Origin: CAYUMU01 sp964445985
Lineage (GTDB): Bacteria; Planctomycetota; Planctomycetia; Pirellulales; S012-138
Assembly (NCBI GenBank): GCA_964445985.1
Contig: CAYUMU010000012.1
Span: forward strand, 1-64,000
Length of the DNA stretch: 64,000 bases
Direction: 5' to 3'
Part shown: piece by piece, positions 42,837 to 52,010 of the stretch
Layout: each line of letters starts with the position of its first letter
Numbering within the stretch: the stretch's first letter is position 1
Made by a program: the position numbers and the translations under genes
The notes under the pieces: model-generated
Databases searched by the model: none
What the model was told of the DNA's origin: nothing
What the model saw: only the letters and a program-made list of their open reading frames with translations

Positions 42837-43979
42837 CTAGGCGTCTCGCAAGGCGTTCACGATCGAAGTCCGCGCGGCTTGCCAACCGGGGATCACGCCT
42901 GCCAAGACTCCCACCGCCAGCGATACCAGAGCCCCCGCCGCGGCGAGTTGGCTGGAAGGGCGAAAGGCAATCGTCACGCCTTCGGCGCCGACCGCCAGGC
43001 CGCTGAACATCAGCGCGCCCATCGCCGCGGCCGTGCCCACCAGGCCGCCGGCCATGCACAAGATCAGGCTTTCGGCGAGCACGATCCGCAAGACACGGTT
43101 CGGCCGCAGACCGAGCGTTTGCAGCACGGCATGTTCTTTGACTCGGTCTTGGACCGACATCAGCGTGGTGGTGGCCACCAGCGCCAGCACCAACCCCACG
43201 CAGGCGTAGCCCAACCAGTGGGCAAAGCGAATCAGGTCCACCAGGTCCGATAGCGTGCTGGCCTGAAAGGCGCCCTTGCGACGCGTTTTCGTAGCCACCG
43301 GGCCGGCCCTCAGGGCCTCGTCGATGGCAACCGCCACCGCGTCGGGGTCGGCATCTTCGGCCAGATAAACTTCGTGCTGCGTCACCAGGCCGGCGGCATC
43401 CAGCCCTCGAGTGTATTGCAAGTATTCCAGGCTGGTATAAATCAAGTTCTCTTCGGCCGGCACGGGCGATGCAAAGATGCCGGCGACCTTCACCGAAAGG
43501 TCGCCAATCGAAAACTGCTGGCCCACGGTCAGCCCTCGCCGCTGGGCCACATTGCGGCCCACAATCGCCGCGTCGCGCCGCGCTTCAAATTCGGACCAGC
43601 TGCCCGAGGTCAGCTTCAACTTGCGCGCCGCCTGCAGTTGCCGGGGATCGGCGCCGTTGAACACCACGATATCCAGGCTGGCGCGGCAGTTGTTCGTCCA
43701 AACCTGAACGGGCATCACGCCGCGAACGCCCGCTATTTTTGCGATCCGCTGCGAATAGTCCTCAGGCAACCGGCTCGTCGTGGGGCAGAAGCGGTTCTCT
43801 TGAAACACGATCAGGGTCTGTTGCGCTTCTGCGTCTGTGGTAATTCGCTCCAAGCCTTCTTGCACGGCCTGCACAAAGCAGAACACAAAGATCGCCACGG
43901 CCGCCCCGCTGACCGTGAGCATGGTCCGCGCGCGGTGACGCCAGAGTCCTTTGAAAACGTAGGGGGCAAATCGAAACAT
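42837..43979 (-). CDS. FtsX-type ABC transporter permease
   Basis: A 380-aa MacB/LolCE-type permease with one TM near the N-terminus (VSGAAVAIFVFCFVQAV), a large periplasmic domain (residues ~45-250) with a VMPVQVWTNNC segment, and three C-terminal TMs (ACVGLVLALVATTTLMSV and LILCMAGGLVGTAAAMGAL, then ALVSLAVGVLAGVIPGW). Such permeases couple cytoplasmic ATP hydrolysis to periplasmic mechanical work rather than making a simple channel. It is the last gene of the operon starting at 48112. Confidence 0.9.
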   Translation of the reverse strand: MFRFAPYVFKGLWRHRARTMLTVSGAAVAIFVFCFVQAVQEGLERITTDAEAQQTLIVFQENRFCPTTSRLPEDYSQRIAKIAGVRGVMPVQVWTNNCRASLDIVVFNGADPRQLQAARKLKLTSGSWSEFEARRDAAIVGRNVAQRRGLTVGQQFSIGDLSVKVAGIFASPVPAEENLIYTSLEYLQYTRGLDAAGLVTQHEVYLAEDADPDAVAVAIDEALRAGPVATKTRRKGAFQASTLSDLVDLIRFAHWLGYACVGLVLALVATTTLMSVQDRVKEHAVLQTLGLRPNRVLRIVLAESLILCMAGGLVGTAAAMGALMFSGLAVGAEGVTIAFRPSSQLAAAGALVSLAVGVLAGVIPGWQAARTSIVNALRDA

Positions 43980-43996
43980 CCGTGGGCACTCCCGCT

Positions 43997-44704
43997 CTAG
44001 GCCACCGCGTGGGGCCGATTGCCGCTCGACCGGTCTTCGATAATCCGGCCCCGATCCAAAAGCAACTGACGCGAGGCAATCGAGGCCACGTCTTTGTCGT
44101 GGGTTACCATCAGCATGGTCATGCCGAGCTCGTGATTCAGCCGGCCGAGCAACCGCTGGATCTGCTCGCTGGTCTCGGCATCGAGACTCCCGGTCGGCTC
44201 GTCGGCAACCACCACCGCGGGATTCACCACAATCGCGCGGGCAATCCCCACCCGTTGCTCCTGCCCTCCCGAAAGCTGACGCGGGTAATGGTCGGCCCGA
44301 TCGGTCAAACCCACCGCTTCCAGGGCAATGCCCACCCGCTTGCGACGTTCGGCCGCCGTCATCGGCAAGAGGAGCGTTGGCAGTTCGACATTCTCGTATG
44401 CGGTGAGCACGGGGATCAGGTTGTGCGTTTGAAAAATGTAACCCAAGTTGGCGGCCCTCCAGTCGGCCAGTGGCCCTCGCGTCAGGCGGGTGATCTCCAC
44501 GCCGGCCACCGTGATCGCGCCGGAGTTGGGGCGATCGATCCCGGCAACCAGATTGAGCAGCGTGCTCTTGCCCGTTCCGCTCGGCCCCATCAACGACAGG
44601 AAGTCTCCCCGCTCAATGTCGAGCGTGACATCGTCCAAAGGGGTAATCACTTCATCCCCCTTCTTGAACTGCTTGGTGAGATCGCGAATTTCGACGAGCG
44701 CCAT
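43997..44704 (-). CDS. ABC transporter ATP-binding protein, MacB/LolD type
   Basis: A 235-aa ATPase. Walker A GPSGTGKSTLLNL, signature LSGGQEQRVGIARAIV, Walker B AVVVADEPTGSLD, and H-loop VTHDKDVA. Its length and DRPNSGAITVAGVEI segment match LolD/MacB. It lies between the permease (gap 17 nt) and the membrane-fusion protein. Confidence 0.93.
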   Translation of the reverse strand: MALVEIRDLTKQFKKGDEVITPLDDVTLDIERGDFLSLMGPSGTGKSTLLNLVAGIDRPNSGAITVAGVEITRLTRGPLADWRAANLGYIFQTHNLIPVLTAYENVELPTLLLPMTAAERRKRVGIALEAVGLTDRADHYPRQLSGGQEQRVGIARAIVVNPAVVVADEPTGSLDAETSEQIQRLLGRLNHELGMTMLMVTHDKDVASIASRQLLLDRGRIIEDRSSGNRPHAVA

Positions 44705-44736
44705 GGCGAGTTACCTGTGCGATGAAAATGGTTTTG

Positions 44737-46296
44737 CTAGGGGCGAGCGGCGATACCCAGCGCCGGGTCGTCGCTGGAAATCTCCACCCGCTCGCCCTCC
44801 GTCAGCTCGTCGCGCGGGCTGCTGATCAGCTTGTCGGTGGGGGTCAGTCCGTCGATAACCTCCACCAAGGCCTCGGTGCCGGCCTGACCCAACTGCACGG
44901 CTCGCTGGCGCGCGTATCCGGCGGGGTCCACAATCCAGACGTGGTGTCCTTCGCCTGCGGGTTGGACCAGGCCGCGCGGAACCAGTAGCCGCTCCTGTTG
45001 CTCCAATTCTTCCGACTCGGGCTCTGGCCGTTCGGGCGCCAAGAAAGTTGCCGTGACCAACATTTCGGGACGAACGCTGGCCGGTGGACGATGGATGGCC
45101 ACTTTCACTTCCAGCGTGTTCTTCTGAATGTTGGCGGACGACGTGGCGTACAGCACCTCGCCCACAATCGGCTGTGGGGAAGACGCGGTTTCGATTTGAA
45201 CGGCTTGCCCCGGCACGACCAGCGGCACGTCTTCCAACCGCACGTCGGCCCGCACCTGAAGCCTGTTAGGATCGTACATGGTGACGATCGTGTTCGACCC
45301 GCGTTCGAGCGACGAAGCTCCGACGACCCGCGACCCAGGCATCGCCGCCAGGCTGAGCACGCGGCCCGCCACGGCCGACTTCACAACCATCCGGTCCAAC
45401 TCCAGTTGGGCTTGCCGCACCGCCAGCGCTGCCTGATCGCGCCGCGCTTGGGCGGCGGCCATTTTCCCCTGGGCATCGGAGTACTGCCACTCTTCATCGA
45501 CCAGCAGCTTGAGCTGTTCGGCCAACGCTTGCTGCTTGCGGCGAAGTGCCTCGGCCGATTTTTGCAATTGCGGCTGCCGCTGCTCAAGCTCGCTGAGCTG
45601 CGCCATGGCCGCGGAGTGTTCGCTCTCCGCCCGCAGCAGCAGCCGGCCCGCGATGGCGTCGGCCGCGCTCCGTTTGTTGGCCAGGTCTTCCTTCGCGTAC
45701 TTTTGGGCTGCCTCGGCCGATGCCACCTGAAACGGAATCTTGGCCAGTTCGGTCTCGACCTTGGACAACTGATTTTGGGCGTCGGCCAACGCCGATTGCA
45801 GGTGCAGCGGATTCTCATACCGCGACTTGGCCGCTTTGAGCTCCGCGGCCGCGCTTTGCACTTCGCCCTCGCGAATGGCCAGGGCAACCTGGGCCTGTTG
45901 CAACCGAAGTTTGGCGTCAATATCGATCAAGCGCGCCACCGTATCTCCGGCCCGTAGCGTTTGCCCCTCCACGACCAGCAGTTCTTCCACCACGCCGTCT
46001 GCCAGGGCGGCCACCAGCGACGGCGTGGGCCGCGGCTCGATCCACCCCGCCGCTTGAAACAGCGGTGTGCCCGAGCGCTGCAGTTCAGCCCGAGCGACGA
46101 CGACGGGCACCACCGTGACTTGCTTGCGGGCCAAAAACTGATCGCGCGCGGCCCAACCCAGCAATAAAGCAAAGCCAATCAAGATCACGCCCGGAACGAC
46201 GTACCGAGAAAGAATCGGCTTGCGCCGCTTCGGCCCCGCTGGGCTGGCTGGGGATCGGTCAACCGCGAGTTCCCGCAGATCGAGTTGGGCAGACAT
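44737..46296 (-). CDS. HlyD-family membrane-fusion (periplasmic adaptor) protein
   Basis: A 519-aa adaptor with an N-terminal TM (YVVPGVILIGFALLLGWAA), lipoyl-like halves (AALADGVVEELLVVEGQTLRAGD and AVAGRVLSLAAMPGSRV), a long coiled-coil hairpin (~130-300) rich in Ala/Gln/Lys, and a beta-barrel (LQVRADVRLEDVPLVVPGQAV). It links the inner-membrane pump to the periplasm or outer membrane. ATG 46296; the 46356 frame is an unlikely extension. Confidence 0.9.
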   Translation of the reverse strand: MSAQLDLRELAVDRSPASPAGPKRRKPILSRYVVPGVILIGFALLLGWAARDQFLARKQVTVVPVVVARAELQRSGTPLFQAAGWIEPRPTPSLVAALADGVVEELLVVEGQTLRAGDTVARLIDIDAKLRLQQAQVALAIREGEVQSAAAELKAAKSRYENPLHLQSALADAQNQLSKVETELAKIPFQVASAEAAQKYAKEDLANKRSAADAIAGRLLLRAESEHSAAMAQLSELEQRQPQLQKSAEALRRKQQALAEQLKLLVDEEWQYSDAQGKMAAAQARRDQAALAVRQAQLELDRMVVKSAVAGRVLSLAAMPGSRVVGASSLERGSNTIVTMYDPNRLQVRADVRLEDVPLVVPGQAVQIETASSPQPIVGEVLYATSSANIQKNTLEVKVAIHRPPASVRPEMLVTATFLAPERPEPESEELEQQERLLVPRGLVQPAGEGHHVWIVDPAGYARQRAVQLGQAGTEALVEVIDGLTPTDKLISSPRDELTEGERVEISSDDPALGIAARP

Positions 46297-46380
46297 CTTC
46301 GATTTCTCCCGAGAACCTGGCCGGGTCGCGAGCGGCGACCCAGCCAGGTTTTCCATTGGCCAACGTGCCGGAAATGACCG

Positions 46381-46887
46381 TTACGGCTTGTCTTTCACAA
46401 ACACCTTTTGGGCGAGCACGGTGAGGTTCCCCTGATCGTCGCGCTCGGCTTTCCCCTGCACCACCACCATGGCCAACTCTTTCACGCCCAACAGTTCGCG
46501 GGCGTCTTGCGAAACCGTTTGGCCCGCACCGTCCACAATCTTGACCATGGCCGAGTTGTCCTTGAGTTGATGCGTTTGGCAGCAGTAGTCCCAAGGCGTG
46601 GGGCAACCTTCGTCGTCGGCACAGTACGGCACCTTGGGATCGACCACGGTGAACGCCGCCACGCCTTTCACAAACGGCGCCTCCGAGCCGCCAATCCGTC
46701 CCACCAGCACCACATTTTCATCGCTCGACGTCCGGCCTTCCGCCACTCCCACGGCTCCAGCCGGTTCGGCCGTCATCAGGTAAGCAGGGTTGGGGGCAGT
46801 GCCCGTCGGACCCGGCTCGGACTGGCCGCAGCCTGCGGTAAGCGCTCCAACCACGGCCAGCCACAATCCAACATGCGTTCTCCACAT
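46381..46887 (-). CDS. Cys-rich lipoprotein within the export operon
   Basis: A 168-aa lipoprotein with a lipobox (VVGALTAGC) at the end of an 18-20-residue signal. The mature domain is small and beta-rich, with a Cys cluster (VPYCADDEGCPTPWDYCC) and LVGRIGGSEAPF earlier and LAMVVVQGKAERDDQGNLTVLAQKVFV at the end, reminiscent of an OB-like fold. It sits between the first permease and the adaptor, so it is probably a periplasmic component of the same system. The Cys cluster might bind a metal; this is inference. Confidence 0.75.
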   Translation of the reverse strand: MWRTHVGLWLAVVGALTAGCGQSEPGPTGTAPNPAYLMTAEPAGAVGVAEGRTSSDENVVLVGRIGGSEAPFVKGVAAFTVVDPKVPYCADDEGCPTPWDYCCQTHQLKDNSAMVKIVDGAGQTVSQDARELLGVKELAMVVVQGKAERDDQGNLTVLAQKVFVKDKP

Positions 46888-46942
46888 CGTGAACTCTCCT
46901 TACGTGCAATTTGCAAACAACCAACGAGTGACACCAACCAGT

Positions 46943-48112
46943 TCAAAGTGCCTTCAAACTCTCGGCCACCGGCGCTCGCAGCGCTTTGATGGCCGGCGGA
47001 ATGGCCCCCAATATGCCCAGCAGCAGCCCCGTGCCGCCCCCAATCAGCAAGGCCACGCCATCCACGCGCAGCGCAAAAGCGCCCATCGTAAAACGAACGG
47101 CAAAACCATTGAGAAAGACCAGCGCGGCAACGCCGGCGATCAGCGTGGCCCCCGCGGCCAACAGCATTCCCTCTTGCAGCAGGCTCGCCACGATGGCTCG
47201 CCGCCGATATCCCACGGCCTGTAGCATGGCCAGTTCGCGCACGCGCCCCGCCACGGCGCCATACATCATGTTCAGCCCGGCAAACACCCCAGCCCCCGCC
47301 ACGAGAAACACCACCAGCCAGGCCAGCGTACGCACCGGTTGGTAATGCTGCCGCAACGACTGGTAATAGGCCGTTTCGCCGATGGCTTGCAGTTCCAGGT
47401 CGGTGCGGCTCTTGCAGAAAATGTCGACCTCCGCCGGCGCTGCCCCCTCTTTGAGCAGCAAAGCCACCAGGCTCAAATCCTGCCGTTTCAGGGCCTGCTG
47501 AAAGTCAGGCAACCGGCACCAGATCTCCGACTCCAAGGCAGAGCCTCCGGCAACGAACTGCCCACTGATCTTCCAAGGTCGATTCTCGATCCGAACTTCC
47601 TTGCCCACCGCAATGTCTTCCGGTTGGCAGCCCAGCTTGGCGTGCGCCAGCTTGCCCACCATCACTTCGTTGGCCGCCGGCCAGCGGCCCGCAATCAGGC
47701 GCACGCCACGCCGCACCAGCGGAGCCGTCGGGGTAACACCCCGTATCAACCCCAGGCCGGCAGCTTCCGCATCCGCCGTGCTCACGCGGCAGCCCAGGTA
47801 GAGTTCGGGCGAGGCATGCCTGACGCCAAACCGCTCTTGAACCACGTCCAGGCTGGCAGTCAGCAACCCTGCCGAGTGGGCCGCGATCGCCGAATTCTCG
47901 ATGTTCTCTTCCGCCCCCAATGAGTACACGAGCACCACGCGGCGATCGCCGCTCACACTCAGCGAGTTTTCCAGCCCTCGAATGAAGCCCACCACCACAA
48001 AAATGAGCAGCACCACCACCGTGAGCGCTAACAGCGTGAGCAAACTGCGGGACGGTCGTCGCAACAAATTGCGGACACCATATTCCCACGGCAGAAATCG
48101 GCGGCGAATCAT
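46943..48112 (-). CDS. FtsX-type ABC transporter permease (first of two)
   Basis: A 389-aa permease similar in layout to the one at 42837. It starts MIRRRFLPWEYGVRNLLRRPSRS, has an N-terminal TM (LLTLLALTVVVLLIFVVVGF), a periplasmic domain, and three C-terminal TMs (LAWLVVFLVAGAGVFAGLN and GMLLAAGATLIAGVAALVF, then VALLIGGGTGLLLGILGAI). With the second permease, the ATPase probably forms a heterodimeric exporter. ATG 48112; the 48259 frame adds a non-family leader. Confidence 0.9.
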   Translation of the reverse strand: MIRRRFLPWEYGVRNLLRRPSRSLLTLLALTVVVLLIFVVVGFIRGLENSLSVSGDRRVVLVYSLGAEENIENSAIAAHSAGLLTASLDVVQERFGVRHASPELYLGCRVSTADAEAAGLGLIRGVTPTAPLVRRGVRLIAGRWPAANEVMVGKLAHAKLGCQPEDIAVGKEVRIENRPWKISGQFVAGGSALESEIWCRLPDFQQALKRQDLSLVALLLKEGAAPAEVDIFCKSRTDLELQAIGETAYYQSLRQHYQPVRTLAWLVVFLVAGAGVFAGLNMMYGAVAGRVRELAMLQAVGYRRRAIVASLLQEGMLLAAGATLIAGVAALVFLNGFAVRFTMGAFALRVDGVALLIGGGTGLLLGILGAIPPAIKALRAPVAESLKAL

Positions 48113-48361
48113 AAATGGCCAGACGCCACGAACGGGTTGAACAGAGATATCGATAACGCAAACAGGCACAGCCGCGGCAAAATCGGCATCCGCGATGGAG
48201 ACAACCACATCGCTGCCACGCGGTACATCGGTATCGCGCGGCAGCGGAATGCAGAGCATGCGCCTGCTAACGGAGGAGGCGAACCATCACGCCTTGGTGT
48301 TGGTTCGAACGGGGTCGTCAGCGCGTGGTCCACAATGCCTGGACCAAGGCGCGAGCACCCC

Positions 48362-48823
48362 TCAAATCAGCAGCGCCTGGTGGAGAATGCAGATAGCTCG
48401 ACCATGCCCAAGAGATGGATCTTCGCCCGCCGTCGAAGTCCCCAACGCGCGCTGCAGGCTAAGCTGTAAAAGCGAAAACGCGTCGGCCGTCACCAGGCTG
48501 TTCACCCGCCCAAGTTCCAGACCCCGGTCGCCGAGCCCATCGCCGCCCAGCCCATTGCCGTTAAGTACCGCGCCGTGACAAAGGCAACTTCCCCCCACGC
48601 CCTCGTCGGAGGGCGATTCCAGAGGGCCGGAGTTCTCGCCCGCGGCAGAATCTTGGGCAGCGCGGCGCTGCTGGCAGCATGCGCAACCCGGAGTCATGGC
48701 AGCTGGGGCCGTAACCAGATCACCAGCATTCGGCGCATCGGCAGCGTTCGAGATCCCCGCGCAATTCAGCGGGCAGCACAGCAGTGCCGTGACGATCAGC
48801 AGCGTGATTGCAGGGCGGACCAT
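48362..48823 (-). CDS. Small Cys-rich secreted protein upstream of the export operon
   Basis: A 153-aa protein with signal peptide (MVRPAITLLIVTALLCCPLNC) and Cys pairs (CACCQQRRAAQ, GGSCLCHGAV) in a low-complexity Gly-rich body. Not recognised. It is 250 bp upstream of and collinear with the permease gene, so it could belong to the same regulon. ATG 48823. Confidence 0.6.
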   Translation of the reverse strand: MVRPAITLLIVTALLCCPLNCAGISNAADAPNAGDLVTAPAAMTPGCACCQQRRAAQDSAAGENSGPLESPSDEGVGGSCLCHGAVLNGNGLGGDGLGDRGLELGRVNSLVTADAFSLLQLSLQRALGTSTAGEDPSLGHGRAICILHQALLI

Positions 48824-48918
48824 GCTTCCATGGTAAACTGCCGGCCCCTGGGGATCAACCGCGCCCCAGTTGCGCTGCACGCAAGATTGCCCGACCAGCC
48901 CACGGCGTGGCCAACCGC

Positions 48919-49650
48919 TCACCGTTCTTGCGCGGCCAGCAGTTCGTTGACGCGAACGCAAAAGTTGTCGTTGAGCACCAACACCTCGCCGCGGGCGATC
49001 AAGCGGCCGTTCACATAAATATCCACCGGGTCGCCTGCCAGCTTGTCCAGCGGCACCACCGCCCCCTTGCGCAACTTGAGCACGTCTTCCAGAAACATTT
49101 GCGTGCGGCCGAGCTCAATTTTGAGGTCGAGCTCCACGTCGCGAATCAATTCGAGCGTGGCCGGGGCAGTTCCGCTCGAGCCACCCCGCAACTCGGGCAA
49201 TTGCAGCGGAGACAGGCCGGGGGGCGTATCGTGGCGAGGACGATCCACCGAGGCCAACGCCTGTTCGGCCTGGTCGAGCAGGTATTCAATGTCGCCCGAC
49301 GCAATCCCTTCGCGTTCGATGGCCGCGGCCGCCGGTTTGGCCGGCGCGGCCGGAGAGGGCTTCTTGGCCGCTGGTTGCGATTGAGCCAGCAATTGCTCGA
49401 TCGCGTCTTGCCCTAGCACGCGGTCGCTATCGGGGTCGGCGACCGACTTGCCAGCGGGGGGAGCGGCTGCCGCGGCCTTACCCTGCTGGGCCGATTGCAG
49501 AAACGCCTCGATCTCGTCCTGGCCCAGGGCATGGTCTGCGGGGGCCTGCGCCGGTTTGGCCACCGGTTTACGTGGGGCAGGCGCGCTCGCTGCTTGCGCT
49601 TGCTGCAGCAGCGCCTCGATCTCGTCCTGTCCAATGTGTTCTTCCGCCAT
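48919..49650 (-). CDS. FliN/SpoA-domain protein with repeated FliM-like N-terminal motifs
   Basis: A 243-aa protein. The C-terminal ~80 residues are a SpoA/FliN domain (DVELDLKIELGRTQMFLEDVLKL, GDPVDIYVNGRLIARGEVLVLNDNFCVRV), the flagellar motor-switch C-ring fold. The N-terminal ~150 residues contain four copies of a short acidic motif: IGQDEIEALLQQ, LGQDEIEAFLQS, LGQDAIEQLLAQ and a weaker IASGDIEYLLDQ. They resemble the FliM EIDALL peptide that binds CheY. Long Ala/Pro linkers join them. ATG 49650. The fliL-like gene lies upstream on the same strand. Confidence 0.85.
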   Translation of the reverse strand: MAEEHIGQDEIEALLQQAQAASAPAPRKPVAKPAQAPADHALGQDEIEAFLQSAQQGKAAAAAPPAGKSVADPDSDRVLGQDAIEQLLAQSQPAAKKPSPAAPAKPAAAAIEREGIASGDIEYLLDQAEQALASVDRPRHDTPPGLSPLQLPELRGGSSGTAPATLELIRDVELDLKIELGRTQMFLEDVLKLRKGAVVPLDKLAGDPVDIYVNGRLIARGEVLVLNDNFCVRVNELLAAQER

Positions 49651-49761
49651 GGCGGTGAATCCGTTCCGCGAAAGGCCAAGAGAGTGCGGGAACCCCGGCG
49701 ACCCTGCCAGGCAAGCACGCCCCGCTTGCGCTGCGGGGGGCGACACGCCGTGCAGGCGCTG

Positions 49762-50322
49762 CTAGTGCTCGAAGAAGAAGAAGTCGTTGACGGCAATCCC
49801 CTTCAGCAACGGCTTCCCCAGCGCTTCGTTGACTTTCGCCAAAATCTTGCGTTTGATCAAGCCCAACCCTGGCTCAGTCAAATCCGTCGGCTCCGATTCC
49901 CGAATCACCATGTCGATTCGTTCCCGCAACCGCTTGGAAATGGTGGGCAGTTTCGTCTCCAGATTGGGAGCGTCGCTGGCTTTCACCAAACCATAAAGCT
50001 TGAAGTCAACCCGCCAAATCGATCCGCTGGCGACATCGGTGACAGCAATGCTGTGACCGTCGAGATCCAGTTCCACCAGGTCGCTGCTCAGGGCGTCTCC
50101 GGCATGGACGGGCGCCGGAGGAGTAAACGTGGCAACGGTCACGTCGTTAGCCTGCAAACCAAGACGGATCGCCGTCTCGTCCGCCGATGGAATCAACCAG
50201 TAAGCCAGCAGGCATTCACCGATCACCACGGCTACCAGGAATAGCAACACGTTGAATCGCGAGAGCAAGCCGCGTTTTTCTTCACCGCCCTCGGCTTCGG
50301 GCGTGGTGTTCGCATCGGCCAT
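49762..50322 (-). CDS. FliL-like flagellar basal-body-associated protein
   Basis: A 186-aa protein with a cytoplasmic N-terminus, one TM (FNVLLFLVAVVIGECLLAYWLI) and a periplasmic domain. The C-terminus, IKRKILAKVNEALGKPLLKGIAVNDFFFFEH, matches the FliL ending (lGk..v..VyftdF). It stabilises the stator or motor. ATG 50322. With the fliN-like gene it forms a two-gene flagellar unit; no other flagellar genes are in view. Confidence 0.78.
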   Translation of the reverse strand: MADANTTPEAEGGEEKRGLLSRFNVLLFLVAVVIGECLLAYWLIPSADETAIRLGLQANDVTVATFTPPAPVHAGDALSSDLVELDLDGHSIAVTDVASGSIWRVDFKLYGLVKASDAPNLETKLPTISKRLRERIDMVIRESEPTDLTEPGLGLIKRKILAKVNEALGKPLLKGIAVNDFFFFEH

Positions 50323-50820
50323 GGGGGTCTTCCAGCCTTTTGCGTAGCAGGAACAATCGGTCCAATCCAAACCATCCTTGCCATCGGCGCGCGCAGGCCA
50401 GCGCTCCATGGGCAGGCGGAAAGCGAATCCGCCCTCCTCCGAGCGTGGCATTTGCCGCGGGCGGCACAGGCGGCAAACAACCACTGCAACCGCCACTCTC
50501 TGCCAACTCTAGCATATGCTGAAGAACGAGGACGACCCGGCCGAGAGATGCCCCGCGGCGATACCCCTCTCCATTGAGTTTTTCGGGCCGGCGCCGACCT
50601 CAAGCCCCCCCTCCGCCGAGTTCTCGACTTCTCCGGGGAGATCCCCGATATTCGTTGCCATGCGAGCGAACCCCGGTCACACTTGGATGCACGCATGGCT
50701 CGGCTTGGCCCGCGCAAGCTCAACCGTGGCACGGCAGAAATTGGCTCATGCCCCCTGCCATGCCAACCACTTTGCCAGGCCCACGGCCAAACCCTCAACC
50801 CTTTGCATATTTGAGGATTC
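50323..50820. other. Intergenic region between the FliL-like and Tat-exported genes
   Basis: About 500 bp with no supported gene. Frames across it on both strands are Arg/Pro/Ser-rich. It is a divergent region and should contain both promoters; no site stood out. Confidence 0.4.
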
Positions 50821-51768
50821 ATGGATATGTCGTCGCGCGCCCCCACGCCCAAGTCGCCGTCCTCTGGCCACATCACTCGCCGCGGCCTGCTCGGTTCGGC
50901 CACGGCCGCCTTGGCCGGCGCCGCCCTCTCCTCGCCGCCCAGCCTCATGGCGGTCGATAAGCCCGCCGCCGGCAAACGCCAGGGCCGCATTCGCCACTCC
51001 ATCGCCCATTGGTGCTTCGCCCCCTATTGGTCGGTCGAAGAAATGATCGCGGTGGCCAAGGACTTGGGCTGCGGCAGCATCGAGCTGATTTCGCCGGAGC
51101 ATTTTCCGCTGCTCAAACAGCATGGCCTCGAATGTGCGATTGCCATGATCGATATGCCGCCCGGCCCGCCGTTCGCGCGCGGCTGGAACAACCCCAAGTA
51201 CCGCGAGGCAGTCACGGCCGCCACGCGAAAATCGATCGACGACTGCGTCAAGTTCGGCTTCCCCAACGTGATCGCCTTCACCGGCATGCGCGAAGACATC
51301 CCGGACGACGCGGGCGCGGCGAACTGCGTGGAAGGCCTCAAGCAAATCGCCCCTTACGCGGAAAAGAAGAACGTCACCATCTGCCTCGAAATGCTCAATA
51401 CCCGCGACGATACCCACCCCATGAAAGGCCACCCCGGCTATCAGGGAGACCACACCGAATACTGCATCGATATTGTCAAACGGGTCGGCAGCAGCCACGT
51501 GAAATTGCTGTTCGATGTCTACCACGTGCAAATCATGGACGGCGACGTGATTCGCCGCATTCGCCAGCACAAAGACCTCATCGGCCACGTGCACACCGCC
51601 GGCAACCCCGGCCGCGGCGAACTGAGCGATACCCAAGAAATCGCCTACCCGGCCGTGATGAAAGCCCTGCTGGAAGTCGGCTACCTCGGCTACGTGGGCC
51701 ACGAATTCATCCCCACCGGCGACGCCCTGGCCGGGCTGAAACAGGCCGTGGAACTTTGCGACGTGTAG
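50821..51768 (+). CDS. Hydroxypyruvate-isomerase-like TIM-barrel protein, Tat-exported
   Basis: A 315-aa protein with a twin-arginine signal (HITRRGLLGSATAALAGAAL). The barrel matches hydroxypyruvate isomerase/xylose-isomerase-like enzymes: FAPYWSVEEMIAVAKDLG, SIELISPEHFPLL, a metal Glu in TICLEMLNTRDD, LLFDVYHVQIMDGD, LIGHVHTAGNPGRGEL and YVGHEFIPTGD. Tat export suggests folding with metal before secretion, common for planctomycete sugar enzymes. ATG 50821. Confidence 0.9.
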   Translation: MDMSSRAPTPKSPSSGHITRRGLLGSATAALAGAALSSPPSLMAVDKPAAGKRQGRIRHSIAHWCFAPYWSVEEMIAVAKDLGCGSIELISPEHFPLLKQHGLECAIAMIDMPPGPPFARGWNNPKYREAVTAATRKSIDDCVKFGFPNVIAFTGMREDIPDDAGAANCVEGLKQIAPYAEKKNVTICLEMLNTRDDTHPMKGHPGYQGDHTEYCIDIVKRVGSSHVKLLFDVYHVQIMDGDVIRRIRQHKDLIGHVHTAGNPGRGELSDTQEIAYPAVMKALLEVGYLGYVGHEFIPTGDALAGLKQAVELCDV

Positions 51769-51924
51769 CGAGGAAATTTCTAGGGAGCATCGATCAATTA
51801 CTTCCTGATTTGTTCTATGCACATGGTTCAACATGAGTCGCGAAGCGACACCCAGCGGCTGGAGAAACTGTTTGGGCTACATACACAAATGGAAGAAAAG
51901 AATCTGGCTCCAAGAATCTTTCCT

Positions 51925-51955
51925 CCCCTCTCCCCGGTATTTCCGGGGAGAGGGG
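51925..51955. repeat. Perfect 13-bp inverted repeat
   Basis: CCCCTCTCCCCGG (51925-51937) and CCGGGGAGAGGGG (51943-51955) flank TATTT. A second G-rich block (TCGGGGGTGAGGGG) follows. This kind of element recurs in many environmental genomes; its role is unknown, and a terminator lacks a U-tract. Confidence 0.75.
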
Positions 51956-52010
51956 TCGGGGGTGAGGGGCCTTGGGAGCTTGCGGTACAGTCTATAGTCT
52001 AAGGAATCAT

